This document shows positions 1 through 12,611 of a stretch of DNA of 64,000 bases, piece after piece. The notes under the pieces are model-generated. The model saw nothing but the letters and a program-made list of their open reading frames with translations, did no database searches and was not told the origin of the DNA. How positions within the stretch are numbered: position 1 is the first letter of the stretch; each line of letters starts with the position of its first letter. The DNA comes from Bryum argenteum (taxonomy: Eukaryota > Streptophyta > Bryopsida > Bryales > Bryaceae): NCBI GenBank assembly GCA_037043015.1, contig CM073323.1, forward strand, positions 14,009,758 through 14,073,757. The letters run 5' to 3'. The position numbers and the translations under genes were made by a program.

Positions 1-29
1 GCACCTTTTCAATAATGTAATGAAATCAG

Positions 30-399
30 TTAACCCTTAAACGCCCAAGCAAGCCCGAGGGGCATGATTCCAACAGAATCTTCCCTGTAGCTCTCACTGT
101 ACTCAACATTTCACTCATATTTTGATGTCAAACTGGTCACCTTCTTCTGATGCATTCAAAAAGTGAAATTTCACAATTCAATTCACAATTTGTATGAATG
201 ATTTTGTGCTTTGAAAGGATTGTGGTAGGTAGGTTGAGGTGGTACATAACCTTGTAGGAGGTTGCAAGCTCATCATTGATTGGCCTATTCATGATGCCCA
301 AGTTCAAAAAGTGCACTATTCATGATGCCCAAGTCCAAAAGATGCTGTAATCCAATTTTGGGCTGCCCGTTTCAGACCCCATGGGCGTTTAAGGGTTAA
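30..399. mobile_element. TTAA-flanked non-autonomous DNA element (370 bp subfamily), copy 1
   Basis: Starts TTAACCCTTAAACGCCC and ends with its reverse complement, so the TTAA is present at both ends and the inverted repeat proper begins CCCTTAAACGCCC. No coding capacity is seen. A second copy of the same 370-base length lies at 29620-29989 in the opposite orientation, with clearly matching interior. No duplication longer than TTAA is visible in the flanks, which fits a 4-bp TTAA target site. Confidence 0.75.
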
Positions 400-787
400 C
401 ACCAGTTTTATCGCACGATAGCATGCCGCCAAGCCTGGCGACAAAGCGAGAGAGCAGGAATGAATGGAACGGAACGGAAAGTCACTCCGTCCGTCTCCAT
501 GCGGAAGGAACACGGACTTTTCTCATTCATTCGTTCACTCGCAATTTTAGGATTCACTTTTCCCAGTCAGGCTTTGCAAGTGCTGAGGAATTTGCCATGC
601 AAGGTAGTTGCATCTCCTTCAGCTTTTGTTTTGTTTCTTCTTCTTCGTATGTCGGTAGCTGTCCAGTGCATGCTCCGAACCTACATGTTGTCGTTACTGG
701 GAAGATTGAGTGGTTAGATTATTAGCTACGACAGTTTTAGGGATATGATAATCAATGAATTTGCTTAATTTGCTTAATTTGACGACA

Positions 788-1402
788 TTAACCCTTAAGC
801 GGGCCGAATGTCGAAAAACGACATTTTGGATGACACCAACTTTGGAGAGCCATAACTTCTTCATCCGGACTCCGTTTTGGACGAAATCACTTGGGTTGGG
901 TCCCAAATCAAGTCTAGTTTATGTAATGAAAATCTCAGACCCATACAATGAAGTATGAATTAATGGCATGCATTTCAGTGACAGCAGCCTAGTTTTAGAC
1001 ATTTTTTCCTTTGTAAAATTTAGGGCAGTTTTCACCATTGCAGGGCCATAATTTGCACAAAGAAATATTTCTCATGGTTTTTTTTTGTTCAAGGATGCTA
1101 CTGAGATGAAGGTGAACAACATTCTAATTGGTGACTTTTTCATTGCAATAAGTCTAATGGTAGCATTTTCACTTTAAAGTGAAAATGATGAAATTATGTG
1201 ATCATTTTTGAGTATTAATACATTATGATCTCGCAATCTATGAAGCCTCATGACTCAAAATTTGACCCACATGATGTTCAATATGTCTACGACAAGATTG
1301 TACGGTTGAAATTTGGATAACACACTTTTACCTCCACCTATGACAATGCTTTTGAGGATGTGTTCATTTTACTACAAATGAGTCAAACCATTTAGGGGTT
1401 AA
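788..1402. mobile_element. TTAA-flanked non-autonomous element, degenerate
   Basis: Left end TTAACCCTTAAGCGGGCC, right end TTTAGGGGTTAA. The interior is related to the 977-bp elements at 40734-41710 and 58691-59670 (shared stretches around a cttcatcc..ccgttttgga motif and the gatctcgcaatctatgaagcctcatgac region) and it runs in the same direction as the 58691 copy. It is about 615 bases, so it is probably an older deletion derivative. Another isolated left end of the same type (TTAACCCCTAAAGGTCTA) lies at 1593 with no clear partner. Confidence 0.6.
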
Positions 1403-1814
1403 GTTCTCTTTCTGTTCGAGTTATGAACAAGATGCAGCAGGTGCTTCTTCGTTGCAGATCGATCATCCAACATTCCAACAGTTTTATCCCAATTCAGGAG
1501 CCGATCACTCGTTCAGGTCTCATCACAGTTTTATCCTAGTAATTTGGGTTTCTGATTCCATTTTCAAAATTAGATTCTGAAAAAATAAATAGTTAACCCC
1601 TAAAGGTCTAAGCGTGCCGTGGCGACCAGTAGAATACGGTGTATTTTGGTTGTATTTGGAGTGAATGCACACCTTTAATGGGTTTGAGTTCAAAGAAGAA
1701 GTTGACATTTGAATTAATGCGGTTTCAGTGAGCTATTACGATTCCAGTTTAGAGTTTCTTGTTGGTAGCAAATCCTAGTTAAACTTCCCAAATAAACACT
1801 TAATGATTTCAGTT

Positions 1815-1867
<53 letters not shown>

Positions 1868-2190
1868 TAACAGTATATGCTTTACTGAGGTTAAACACAT
1901 ACAAGAGGCAAAGCCAAATCCCGGTAGGATTTAACCAAATTCTTTTAAAGATTTTCTGAGACTAAACCATCATGCTAGTTTAGCCACTAAAAATCCACAA
2001 CCTCCACCAAGTGTTGGAGGTTCTCCACCAACCGCAACTCCCAAGCGATTCGCTCCTCCGCCTTTGCAAGCTCCTTCTGCTCCGTCGACGTGCTCCCGGT
2101 CCTTCATAATCTCCGATCAATCAGCTCCCTCCAGCTGGTCCTATCCTCGTGTCTCGCTGCAGGTTCTTGACTTGCAACTAGAGCCCTGCC
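1815..2190 (-). mobile_element. 5'-truncated LINE (L1-like) 3' end with poly(A) tail
   Basis: On the minus strand this is a short 3' fragment ending in an A-run of about 51 bases (seen as T at 1816-1866). It is flanked by a perfect 10-bp target duplication GATTTCAGTT at 1805-1814 and 2191-2200, the signature of target-primed reverse transcription. Near its 5' end the minus strand reads ..RTSWRELIDRRL and then a stop, which resembles the extreme C-terminus of plant L1-type ORF2 proteins, followed by an untranslated region. The long pure A-run suggests a fairly recent insertion. Assignment to L1 rather than another LINE is by resemblance only. Confidence 0.7.
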
Positions 2191-2832
2191 GATTTCAGTT
2201 TTTTTTAAACATGGATGTGTGAGACCCTTGCCTTGCTTTTTAGAGTTTCGAGGGTTTTATCCAATCAGATTTTGCACATTGATTGGTCACCATGACCATT
2301 CAAGGAAGTGAATATAATTCATGAAATGTCTCTCTTCTATCTGCATTTCACCACTGCATATCATCTAGACACAGATATGATCGAACTAAGTTATCTATTA
2401 TTTAATATTTTGTTCTCTTCAGGATTAATTATACTCCCATATGATCCAAAATTTGGTGCACCCACCACTTAAAGTGCCTCTACTCCAATTGAGAGTTTAA
2501 CGTAGTAGGCCACTCTAGTATGCCATGCGAATGACAAGCACCACTTTCAAGCTCGGGTGTGAAGCTCACTCAACATGCCTTTGAGCTATGCAACAATCAC
2601 TTTTTATGATCCACATACTAGAGTAGAATCCGCTCATCTCTTGCACATGGCTTGTGTGTTTGGCTACCAAGTACACTACTTTGTAGATGGGTCAAACAAA
2701 TTCTTTGAGAATTATGTATGTATTTTATAATTTGCTTGCTACAATTGACCAATCTATGTTTTCCTCTTAAGCGTGAGACACTAAATATTAGAATATAGGT
2801 TTCACTTGTTCACCCAACTTGTAGAGTGGAAT

Positions 2833-3237
2833 ACCTCAATTCCATTAGAATGATGTAATTTCTTTGAAAATGGCACATCTTGGGGGGCATATAAGCCACA
2901 AGAACTATGGGTTTTTGACCGTATTTTTTTCTCAAATGTTTCTCAAGAGAAGGGCAACAGGCCTAAACGACCGTTCAAAAACATTGCCCTTTGATGTTTA
3001 ACAACCGTTAGGAAACATTTGGAGGTCAAAAATGGTCAAAACATGTGATTTTACATAATTATTTGGTGATTTTACATAAATGAAGGGTTGTTTCAAAATG
3101 AAATTTATGATATTATGGAGGACAAGGAATGGCGCTAGAAAAATCGTGCCATTAAGAGGCATTACTAGATATGCCTCTAAACTCGCTCATTAGCCAACAT
3201 GACACATTGGATAACACCATTTTAAAGCAATTGATGT
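2833..3237. mobile_element. degenerate MITE, same family as 11629-12039
   Basis: The left end acctcaattccattagaatg matches the left end of the better preserved copy at 11629. Interior features are also shared: a gaccgttcaaaaacattg-like block, then a second inverted aaccgtt block, and 'gtgattttacat' stretches. The right end is eroded (ccattttaaagcaattgatg). No transposase is visible. Confidence 0.5.
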
Positions 3238-4199
3238 CGATGATACGCTTAGGAGTTCACCACATAAGTTCATAAGAGCCCAAATCAAGTTGTTATGACT
3301 TGAAACAAAAATATTGTTTTTACGAAACATGTTACTATTTTCGGTTATGTCTTAAAATTTGTACAACCAGATTTTAACATAACTTGACTGGTAAACTACT
3401 TGGGCAGTTTCAAAGAAGATCCTATGATTGAAATTCTCGTAACCAAGTTTGGAAATCTTAGAAAGAATAATTCGGGGTAGTTTTGGTTCACTTGCATTTA
3501 GGAATCATATGGTATCAAGATTACCAATGTGTGTCACATAAACAACATGCAATGTCTGAAATAACTTGCTAGGAGCCCGATCTAACTTGTTATGAATGAC
3601 GAGGGGTATGCATCCAGGGATAGGTCAAACAAACACTTTCTTCACGCCGACCTCAAATAAGGTTCACTTGGAATTCTCCTGAATGACAACCCAACTCTAA
3701 TGAGCCGAGTACTTTAGCCCCAAGGATTCTTCTTAGTGTTATCTTATCTACGGACGATTATTCTTTTAACCTGAAGTGGACAATGGGGTTACCACCCATG
3801 AGCACAAGTGCAAGGAGAATAACGGAATGATCTAGGTTTGCAGACATGTTTTATATTTTATTGTTTTGAAACAATCAAATGTATTCGTTGACATTTGGAT
3901 CAGCTGCATCAAAAGTCTTGCATAGATGTATAGGGATCACATTCCATTTAAATTTCGAGGAATAACAGACGTACACGTTCTTTTGATGATTTGTTTATGT
4001 TTCCACTTCCATAACTTATTCTTTGCATACTCATTATTTTAATACTAAGAAGAAGGAATGAAGCGGATAACAGGTTGAATTTTGAGTGTGCCATTTTTTT
4101 CTTCCATGAAACAATGTTCGATGATCCTATCCTCTTTGCCTTCGGCCACAAACCAATCTCTAAATGCTCATATTTCTTACTTTAAATACATCATTGTGC

Positions 4200-5330
4200 T
4201 TGGGGTGCCATTAGTGAAAATGAAAGTGAGTTATTTAGATCTTAATTGGACAATCTTGTAAAGACGTAATGTAAATCATGTGGGTTAAATTTTGGGTCGT
4301 GAGACTTCATAGATTGCGGGATTATAGTATATTAGTATTCAATAATTATTGTAAAACTTCATCATTTTCTCTTTTAGTGAAATTTCTACCAATAAACTTA
4401 TTGCAATAAATTAGGTTGTTTACCTTCATCTCAATAACGTTCTTGAACAAAAATGAAAGAAGAAAACCTTGAGAATATTATATCTGCTCAAATAATGGCC
4501 TTAAATGGTGAAAATCGCCTCAAAATTTATAAAGGAAAAAAAGTCCAAGATTAGACCTTTGCACTCAAATGCATGCCATATCTTCCTCACATCTTATATG
4601 TATTCCAAAGCTAAAGGCACCACAAGCCTTGGCTTGGTGGTTGGGGCTTAGGCCCCCAATGAGGAGGTCGTGGGTTCTATTCCCCATGCCGGCATGGTGC
4701 TCACCACTATAGTCCACCCAACTATTATGGGTACCTCAAAGCCCTTTGGGGGGATACTATGTCAAGTATCTTCAAGGCATTAGTAACTATGCTAAAAAGT
4801 AGCGTAGTTATAGTGTCCACCCTCGAGAGGGGGAAGTAGTATTGTTTCAATTTCCCCTTGTCCGGTGGCCATCGGGATATTAGCATTACGAACGGACACT
4901 TCATTCACGCCGGCCCCTTGGAAAGGGACCGGAGTTTCTATCTATCTATCTATTCCAAAGCTTTTACCACTAAACGTGGACTCTAGTTGGAATCCATCCT
5001 AAACAATAAAGTTGAAATCCAATGGTGGATGTAGGAGATATAGCTCCTTAAAAATCATCCATTTTTCACTTTTTTCCAGTGTAGAAACATCAAATACAAA
5101 TTCTATACCAACAATACTTGGATAAAATAATCTCCCATTTAGAAAGTTATGAGGAATTATCTCAGGATCATGAATATGTGAAAAGAAACTTATGAAACTA
5201 TTCTTGATTTCACATAATCGGCTTGCAATGATAAAACATGCCTAATATTTGAAAACCCAAAAACAAAAACTACTTTCACTAAAATGCATGTCATTACTTT
5301 CATACTTCATTGTACAGATCTCAATTGCAA
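4200..5330. mobile_element. old TTAA-family element interrupted by a SINE
   Basis: Both sides of the SINE at 4613-4950 match, in order and orientation, the interior of the 977-bp element at 40734-41710. Shared stretches include the 'gtgagacttcatagattgcgg' region, 'attgcaataaa..caccttcatctcaataa', and downstream 'gttgaaatccaatggtggatg..ggagatatagctcct'. The ends have decayed and the limits given are approximate. Confidence 0.45.
4613..4950 (+). mobile_element. tRNA-derived SINE, copy 1
   Basis: Flanked by a perfect 12-bp target duplication TATTCCAAAGCT at 4601-4612 and 4951-4962. The 5' part has a tRNA-like polymerase III promoter: an A-box-like TTGGCTTGGTGGTTGGGG and, about 30 bases on, a B-box-like GTGGGTTCTATTCCCC. 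The body is about 300 bases without coding capacity and ends in a short tandem tail (TCTATCTATC), as many plant SINEs do. A second, reversed copy lies at 15115-15448. The insertion sits inside an older TTAA-family element. Confidence 0.85.
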
Positions 5331-6661
5331 GCAACTTTCAGGACAAATATAAGATAGAGAGTTCCCGCTCTCTTTCCATGTAATATGGTATTTCATTCTT
5401 TAATATCCCCGAAAAGGGCTTTCAGTGTTGCTAGTCCTTCAGAAAGTGACTAAAAGGGTAATATTCTGGGGCTCCATATATTGCCTATGAACCCTGACAA
5501 CGAAAGTATACCATGTAAGCTTACACTGTATGCCGACCTTAGAATACGGTGGATGGGCGGTTGAAGATTCTCGGCAGAATCAACAGGGAAATGGTACTGT
5601 GGATGAAACGTTGGTCGTCCTGGAGCTTGCTCGCGAAGTAATTAGTGCGAATGAAATAGCTGGCAAATCCCCTGGTCCCCCCACTGATACTTGAATTTTT
5701 CCTCAAGTCACAGGAAGTTTGCACTTTGCACCCATTTTGAGTCTAGATTTTAAAGTAAGGTGCTCGAAAACCACACATGAGGCAAAAGGTAGGTAGTGAT
5801 GTAGCTTTCGACTTTAAACTATAATGTACTCACGGTATACATTTGAGAGTGTGTAGTTTCGAGTACACCTACCATCACCTTCCAATATTCATTATTCTAG
5901 ATAAATTCAAGATTACTCCACTCTCCTACATACTAAACAGATTCTTGTTGCCGCTTCCTAATCTGAAATTCCTGCGGATATGGAGCCTCCTACTATTATC
6001 AAAACAATGATAGTTACATTCATTATTGCTTCATGAAAAAGAATGAATATCTTATTAATCAGTGTGGCGGATGCCTTCCGATGGTGCTGGATGAAACGTG
6101 ATTATTATATTGCTTTCCATCGGCTTTGACAGCTTAGCTAAATATGTTTAAGGAAAGCGCGAGCTAAGCACGTAGATGGAAGGCATAGTAGTGCTATTCG
6201 TGGACGCTCGTTGACATTCATGCATAGACTCGTGTCACGAACTGGTAGCCGTCTCGTCCATCGGCTTCCTGTGACAACTATTGTTCCACATGGTCTCGGC
6301 TTGTAATTTGCCGTTCTAGAGAATTGGTACTCCTGCATCTTCCTTCTCATAACCTTCCTTGAATCTTATTTTCGAAGCAGATTAACAGAAGCTTCACTTT
6401 TCGCGTCCCGCGCTCCTGTCCTTATCTTGGTCCCCACTGTCGCTCACACGGCCCTATGATCGATGATCTTACTGTCGCAGCCAGCTCATTACACCTGCAG
6501 CACACCTTCTAACGGTGACTCGGGTTCGAAATCTCGCACTGTTTCACTGCTCGACTAGTCCATCTCTCAGGCTCCAGCTCCTGTCAATGCTAGCCTTCGT
6601 GCCACCATTGTTTGTGATGCTTTCGAGAGAGTAGAATAGTATTGAATTCGTAGCTCTGTTC
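5331..6661. other. intergenic and upstream region of the first WRKY gene
   Basis: No gene or repeat with recognisable ends. The last ~300 bases before 6662 rise in G+C and C/T content and probably hold the promoter and 5' leader of the WRKY gene. An in-frame TAG lies shortly upstream of its ATG. I could not identify a convincing TATA element. Confidence 0.3.
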
Positions 6662-8542
6662 ATGGATCGAGTTGCTGGATCTAGCGCGGATGAATCAACT
6701 CGCGCGATAGCAGAGTTAGAAATGCGGAGTGGTGATCAGAGCTGCTCCCCTCAACGACCTGCGTCGTCTTCGTTACCAGAAATTAGTAGTTCGTCACCCA
6801 GTAAGGGCGCGCGCAGGCTTGACGGATCCGAGCTCTGTGGGGGCATGGACAGAGAACCGAGCTGCCACCAACTTGGACTGTCCGACATGGATAATCTGCA
6901 GGACTCTTCGGAGATCTTAGCGCAATGGGCTCAGCTCCTGCCGGACACGACGGCATTTGAGCAATGTTTGCAATTCGACGACCTCGACTCGCTTCTAGAG
7001 AATTGTGCCGGTGTTATGGACTTCCCGGAGCAGCAACCGCATTTTGTGTGCACCCCGGATTCAGGGACTCCGGAGTACTCTTCAGGGACCATGTCGCAAT
7101 CCGTAAGCATTGGAGACAGGGACACCAGGGATGATCAAACTATGGCAACACATACTAGTAGCGATTCTGTCGGTACTTCCACTCGTAGGTCACCTGGCAA
7201 GAGAAAAAGCCACGAGCGGCACGTGGAAGCTGTCGCAGACGATTTCGAACCAGAACCTCGACCTAAACATACAATGTAAGCCATTCTCAAGCCTCAGACT
7301 GCATTTGGGCCTAATTTTGCTTCCAACTCCGAGATTGTGCACGAATCGTCACATTTATTTCTCGACCCCTGTTTCTATTGGGCCACGTCTCATATCCACA
7401 TTGTAGTAGCCTTTTATCGTGGCCCTAGTTCCATTGCCAGCCATTCATGGTTGATGTCGAACTACCCATGTTGATAGTGTAAAGTGCATCTGCAGGAATG
7501 CCGGTCTGCAAGGAAGGCACAACAAGAAAAGGCTCTCCAGTACGGAGAAATCTGATAGACTTGCAATTGAAACCACGACCGATGTCGACAATGTAGACGA
7601 CGGGTACAGGTGGCGCAAATATGGTCAAAAGCCAGTGAAGAACAGTGATCATCCCAGGTAGGTTTTAAAACCAATGCTTAATGTATTCGGTTCGCTTCAC
7701 CAGCAATTGAGGTTTTTCGTGATTCTTGCTTGCTTGTAAGCGACAAATGAAAATGGTTGTCTGATTATGAATTGTCGCAATGGTGCAGAAATTACTTTCG
7801 CTGTACGACTCCGAATTGCCCAGTTAGAAAGCAAGTGGAAAGGTGCACGGAGAATCCACGCAATGTGCTTACGACATACGATGGCAAACACAATCACCCC
7901 AGGAATCCAAGTCACAGCACGAGGGAATCAGTTCCGCAGGGTAATGGCGATGAGTTACACTCGTCAGCTCCAATGCGGCAGCCGCAACATCAACATGATG
8001 CTGCTCCCGGGTTGCCGCCAACCAATTACATGTCCCACTCACTATTAGACCACATGCTGACAGGGGCTCTATCAGATAGGACTCGTTGGCCTAAACCCCC
8101 GCCCCCGCAAGCGGCACCACCCTCTCTATCTCAGAGAAGTCTGTCTTTACTCAGAGCGCAACAATTGTTTATGTTACAGTACCAATCTCAGTACCCGTTT
8201 CTGTCTAGCATGCTAAACCTAATGCAGAATTATTCCCTAGCTCAGTCACCTTTTATGGACCCTAGCTTAGCACTACTGGCTGCCCAAAACTATGGCATGA
8301 GGATGAGGGCACATCATCAAGCAAGCTCCGAATCGTCGATCAGAGCCGCGGCCGCAGCTAATGCCGCTTTCAATCAGCAGCAGCAGCAGCAGGCGCAGGC
8401 AATGAGGTCGACGGCACCACCGTTGTCAAGAGCGCAGCACCGGATTTTGCGGATGCAGGAATTGATGGGCGAGAAGCATGGTTCAAGTCAACATCCTACA
8501 AGTTCGCAGCAACCTGAGAATCTAGATTTAGAAGAGCCTTGA
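6662..8542 (+). CDS. WRKY transcription factor (single C-terminal-type domain), 509 aa
   Basis: Three exons: 6662-7275, 7496-7657, 7789-8542; GT..AG introns of 220 and 131 bases. The spliced product is 509 residues. The WRKYGQK heptad is at residues 244-250 and is followed by a zinc finger of the C-X4-C-X23-H-X-H form (C264, C269, H293, H295), the pattern of group IIc and of group I C-terminal domains. The second intron falls in the conserved position after the PR dipeptide (residues 258-259). The N-terminal 200 residues are acidic and Ser-rich with a GKRKS basic patch. The C-terminal region is rich in Gln, Met and Ala with a six-Gln run near residue 455, plausibly a transactivation region. 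The protein should bind W-box DNA in the nucleus. The start is the first ATG after an in-frame TAG. A paralogue with the same layout lies at 16503. Confidence 0.9.
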
Positions 8543-10071
8543 GCACGGCACGTCTCTGTGAATATCAAATTCCAATTTTTTTTTGTTAATATTCATTCTT
8601 AATGACTTGCGAAGAAATTGTTGCCACTCTGCCCAGATTTTCATGCGCTTATTGAGCAAGCTTTTTATCAACTGTGTGCGATTTTCGCGCTCACTTGTCC
8701 ATCAATCAGAGGTGTCCAGTTTGTCAATGCTAACCCTACAGGATCATATCGAGATAATTCCTTGAAGATTTCGACCTAGAGTGTGAGACTTTCTTGACCG
8801 GATCATGCATCAGAATTACTGCATGCAGGACGGTGCTAGAGGAGAAGTGAAAAAGGATGAGGAATGTTAGAAAACGACGAGGCCCTGCCTATCATACAGA
8901 ATTGAAGCAATCGGTGGTTATGATACATGTGGGGTGATTGATCGTAAATTTTGATTTGCGGTCGAGGGGAATAAGACCAGTTGCTCTTTCATGTGCCAAA
9001 TCCGAAACATATAGCGTAGTCTAGGTCCTCTCCATTCCTCTGCTCAAATGCAGCTTCAATATCCACCATGTTACTATCTTTCTCCCATTTGCTGCGTCGT
9101 TCTCTTGTCAAATGCGAGATTGTGAAGTAGATAGGGTAACTGCCCATGTAAATCATCATCATATTGTCAAAAAGACCGTGCTACTGTAGTGCAGGAGTTT
9201 CATGAACCAGTCAGATTACATTCCCCTTTGTATGTGGGGGATGCCGACTTACAAACAGTAGAAGATAGCATATAGTAACAGTATTGCAATCAATTCAGGG
9301 GCTTTGATTCCCCTTCTTGTAGGGCAGGGCAAGCCACCAAGCTACCAAGCTACCTGGTGAGCACTCACTTGAAGCGACAGAATTTTCAAGGAAACGAACT
9401 GGGACTCAAAAGTCTTCGGCTTGAAATTCGTGCAAACTTCGAGAAGACCGTGACGCACTAGTGGCTCCCATCACCGACAGTGTCTAGAATACTCTTACTA
9501 GCTTCCTTGATCAGATACTCAAATTTGACCAAGTTTGACTCCAGTCTTTTCAATGATCTTGCATGGTGAGGCTGCCCATGTTTCAATGGCCGCAGAATAT
9601 CGTAAGGTAGTACTTGTTGAAGTACTTGTTGTGACAAAAGAAATTTTGAAGGTGACTGCACTCTCGAAGATAGAGCATCTCATTGTCGTTATATTTCTTT
9701 GTTTGGAACCGATTGTGCATGAAAGTGGAGCATTTAGAAGTGTGGTACGCATCAATATTGATATTCACAAGCTGCACTTTCGGTTTATAGTGTTAAAAAT
9801 GGTATCATTCTGCTTTTCAATCACAAATCACTCTTGAAAGTTCCTCCGAAAGTACCATCGAAGTATGGGGGTTGGTGGATTGATATTGTCGTTGGCCCTT
9901 CACTAATTAACATTTTTTGTATCACAAAGAGATAAAGGCATTGGACTTTTTTCCAGAGTCCTACAAGAATTTTGAGGCCAGAAGCGTATCAATTCCAGGA
10001 AGTTGATACAGAATTTTCACAGCAATAAACACTCTATGATTGTGCTTTCATGAGATATTTGTTAACCCCTA
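8543..10071. other. 3' flank of the WRKY gene and unassigned sequence
   Basis: The first part is probably the 3' untranslated region of the WRKY transcript. Beyond that I see no gene, tRNA or element with paired ends; short open frames here lack codon structure or homologous features. Confidence 0.3.
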
Positions 10072-10902
10072 ATGTCGTAAAGAGCCCAAAACGGGTCGTT
10101 TGATGCCTGGTCAGCCCCTTATTTACTTCTTTAGCTTGTATGAAATTGGAAACTTTTGCAGGTTGTAGAGTTTCTTCATACCTTTTCAAAAACTCATCTC
10201 ATGTCTCAAAATTCCTCACTCTTTAGGAGACATTCACGGTCAAATTTTAAAAACACTGTAAAAAATCTGCCCAAATTGCCCAAAATGTGGTATGTGCTCG
10301 TTTATACTCAAAATCTGCCCAAAATCAATAAGATTCGAAGAACTTCAAAAATTCACCAAAAATTGAGATTTTATTTTTTTCAAGTTTTGTTTTGTTCTAC
10401 TTGGGCTCAAGGTTCAAGGCATAATCTCACGGTTTGGATCTTTCATCCAACTATTCTTCACATGTCAGATTTATTATCAAAGAGGGGCCTTGGAAGTTGA
10501 AGTTCAGCATACCTCCATTTGAAGATTCAAGCATTTCTTTAGGTTTTGTGGGTTGCATGAGGGTAAAAATTGCATAAACATGTTACTAACTCACTTAGGA
10601 ACAAAAATTTGAAGAGCCTCACTTCAAATCTACTCTTGAAATTGGTTTTGTGGGCTCAAAAAGAACTTAACAAACCTTTGAGGGAAAAAAACTCTATTTT
10701 CAACTTTGAATGTTACGATCTCACAATTGGTAACAAATTTGAAACTAAGTTTTGGTACACACGTACATGAACAAGTTAGGTATAAGATCTTAGGGTTGTA
10801 TACTTAAGATAACATCAAAAGTTGAAATTTTTCATCTTGCATTGAAAGAATGTGTTTTGAAGAGCTTAGGCAGTTCTGGGGGCTTTTGACTTTAGAGGTT
10901 AA
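10072..10902. mobile_element. TTAA-flanked non-autonomous element
   Basis: Left end TTAACCCCTAATGTCG, right end GACTTTAGAGGTTAA, about 831 bases. The interior has the 'gatctcac..ttggtaac..' and 'aagatcttagggttg' motifs found in the elements at 13275, 28392, 31744 and 43346, so it belongs to that subfamily. Non-coding. Confidence 0.55.
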
Positions 10903-11628
10903 ACTTTACACATAACATAATCTACTAGGTTCGTCGGAATCCAATTAATCTAATTAGTGAAAACTCGCATTATATATTTTTTGAAATGATGCTAAACCCT
11001 AAAAGTCTAAGCAAGCATTTGGAGGGAATGTACCTACTTAAAATATTACAATGGTATAGTATTTATTGTTTTTTCCAGAAAATTGGTAGCTCAGCATCAC
11101 ATCCACGTCTTAGAACCTCATTTGGACTCAAGGATTTTTTACGCCAAGCTTTCACACACAAACAAGGCACGATTTGCATGATGATGAATAGCTTACTATT
11201 GCGAAACTGAATATATGGTACGCATGAGTCAGCTTTAGCAAGGCAGTGTTGAATTTCAATCTCCACGTAGGATTTTGTAAGATCTACAACACATGGGGCC
11301 AATTGGAAAAGACAGGTCTTACTTTTTCCTTTGAAATATGTTCAATCTGACGATTGTGTGGGGTACCCTTGATAGGTTAGCAGTGGTTTTTTATTTTAGT
11401 TTATTTTTTATTTTATTTATTTATTTAATTATTTATTGGTGATGAAACATTTCATTTGAGCCAATCGTATCGATTTTTTTACCACTAATATTCATAAGTA
11501 TATTAATTTCATTGAGTTTCCAAGTCTAGTTTTTGAAATTTATTAATCCTAAGTATATCCTAAACTCTTGTATGCATTTTGAAGAATGCAGTCGTAGGAT
11601 CAAATACAAAGACCGGGTTCTGACAATA

Positions 11629-12039
11629 ACCTCAATTCCGTTAAAATGGCGTAATTTCGCTAAAATGGTGCTTTTTGGGGTGTTTAAAATGAAAAAAATG
11701 ATATTGGTTTTTGTCGAGTTTTTTTCGAGTTTTGACATGATAGGGTAAATATTTCTCAACGGCCGTTCAAAAACAACAATGTTTCCGAACGGCCGTATAG
11801 AAACATTGACTTTTTACTCTGTCCAAAGGTCAAAAACCATAAAAAGTGTGATATTATGGAAATTTTGGTGACATTACGGAGTACATGTGTGATATTAATA
11901 AACATGCCATTTTGTAGGCATAAATACTTCTGAACTTCAGTTCACAAATATGCTTGTAAAATGGCACGTTTGCACAATATGGCACTTTAGCTCCGCTACA
12001 ATGGCACATGGAATAGTGCCATTTTAATGGAATTGAGGT
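11629..12039. mobile_element. MITE with ACCTCAATTCC inverted ends
   Basis: The left end ACCTCAATTCCGTTAAAATG and right end (reverse complement) ACCTCAATTCCATTAAAATG form a terminal inverted repeat of about 22 bases with one mismatch. A possible 4-bp duplication CAAT flanks it. The centre has a further inverted pair built on AACGGCCGTT. No open frame. A related, more degraded copy is at 2833-3237. Superfamily unassigned. Confidence 0.65.
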
Positions 12040-12289
12040 TCAATATAGAAGGCATATGGGAAAATCATTGGCTTGAGTATCCAAACCACGAGTAAATGTT
12101 TCAATACTACCTTCTTCAAGTACAAAAAACAAAACATGAAAACAAGTATTTGTTTGTGAATTTTTGAGTGTATGTGGATTACTTGTTTTTAAGGCAAATT
12201 TTGAGGAGAAAGTAGAGTATACCACAATTTCGAGCACATTTGAACTTCAAGTTGTGGATAACTCCTAAGGTCAAGGTTGTCACGTCAGA

Positions 12290-12446
12290 CAAGTTACTAT
12301 TCATCACATTAGACACATTGGACAAGTTCTATTTACCACTCTTAGATTGATCCAATCGTAAGGTCAAGATATAAAGTTGTCCAAAGTGTCCAATGTGATG
12401 AATAGTAACTTGTACAATGTGATGAATAGTAACTTGTCCAATGTGA
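12290..12446. repeat. inverted repeat plus 24-bp tandem repeat
   Basis: The arm at 12290-12328 (caagttactattcatcacat..) is repeated in reverse complement at 12374-12412. The right arm is extended by a tandem repeat with 24-bp period (caatgtgatgaatagtaact..) to about 12446. The RNA could fold into a hairpin with a stem near 38 bp. Confidence 0.7.
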
Positions 12447-12611
12447 TAACCATGCCTACAATATGAGAAATTTTGAAACATGAATGTTCAGTCCTACTAG
12501 AAAGATATGAGTTCTATTAAGTTCCACCTCCGTAGCCCAGAAGTGAATAAATGGAAGCATGACCAAAAGCAAAATGAGGGCATTTGGGCTTCACTTGACT
12601 TCAGGGGTTAA

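Larger units (their letters stand above)
10991..12611. mobile_element. possible TTAA-family element containing a nested MITE
   Basis: The left end is weak (GCTAAACCCTAAAAGTCTAAG, with TTAA mutated), the right end TTCAGGGGTTAA is clear. If these belong together the element is about 1.6 kb and contains the MITE at 11629-12039 and the hairpin at 12290-12412. The pairing of the two ends is inferred. Confidence 0.35.
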
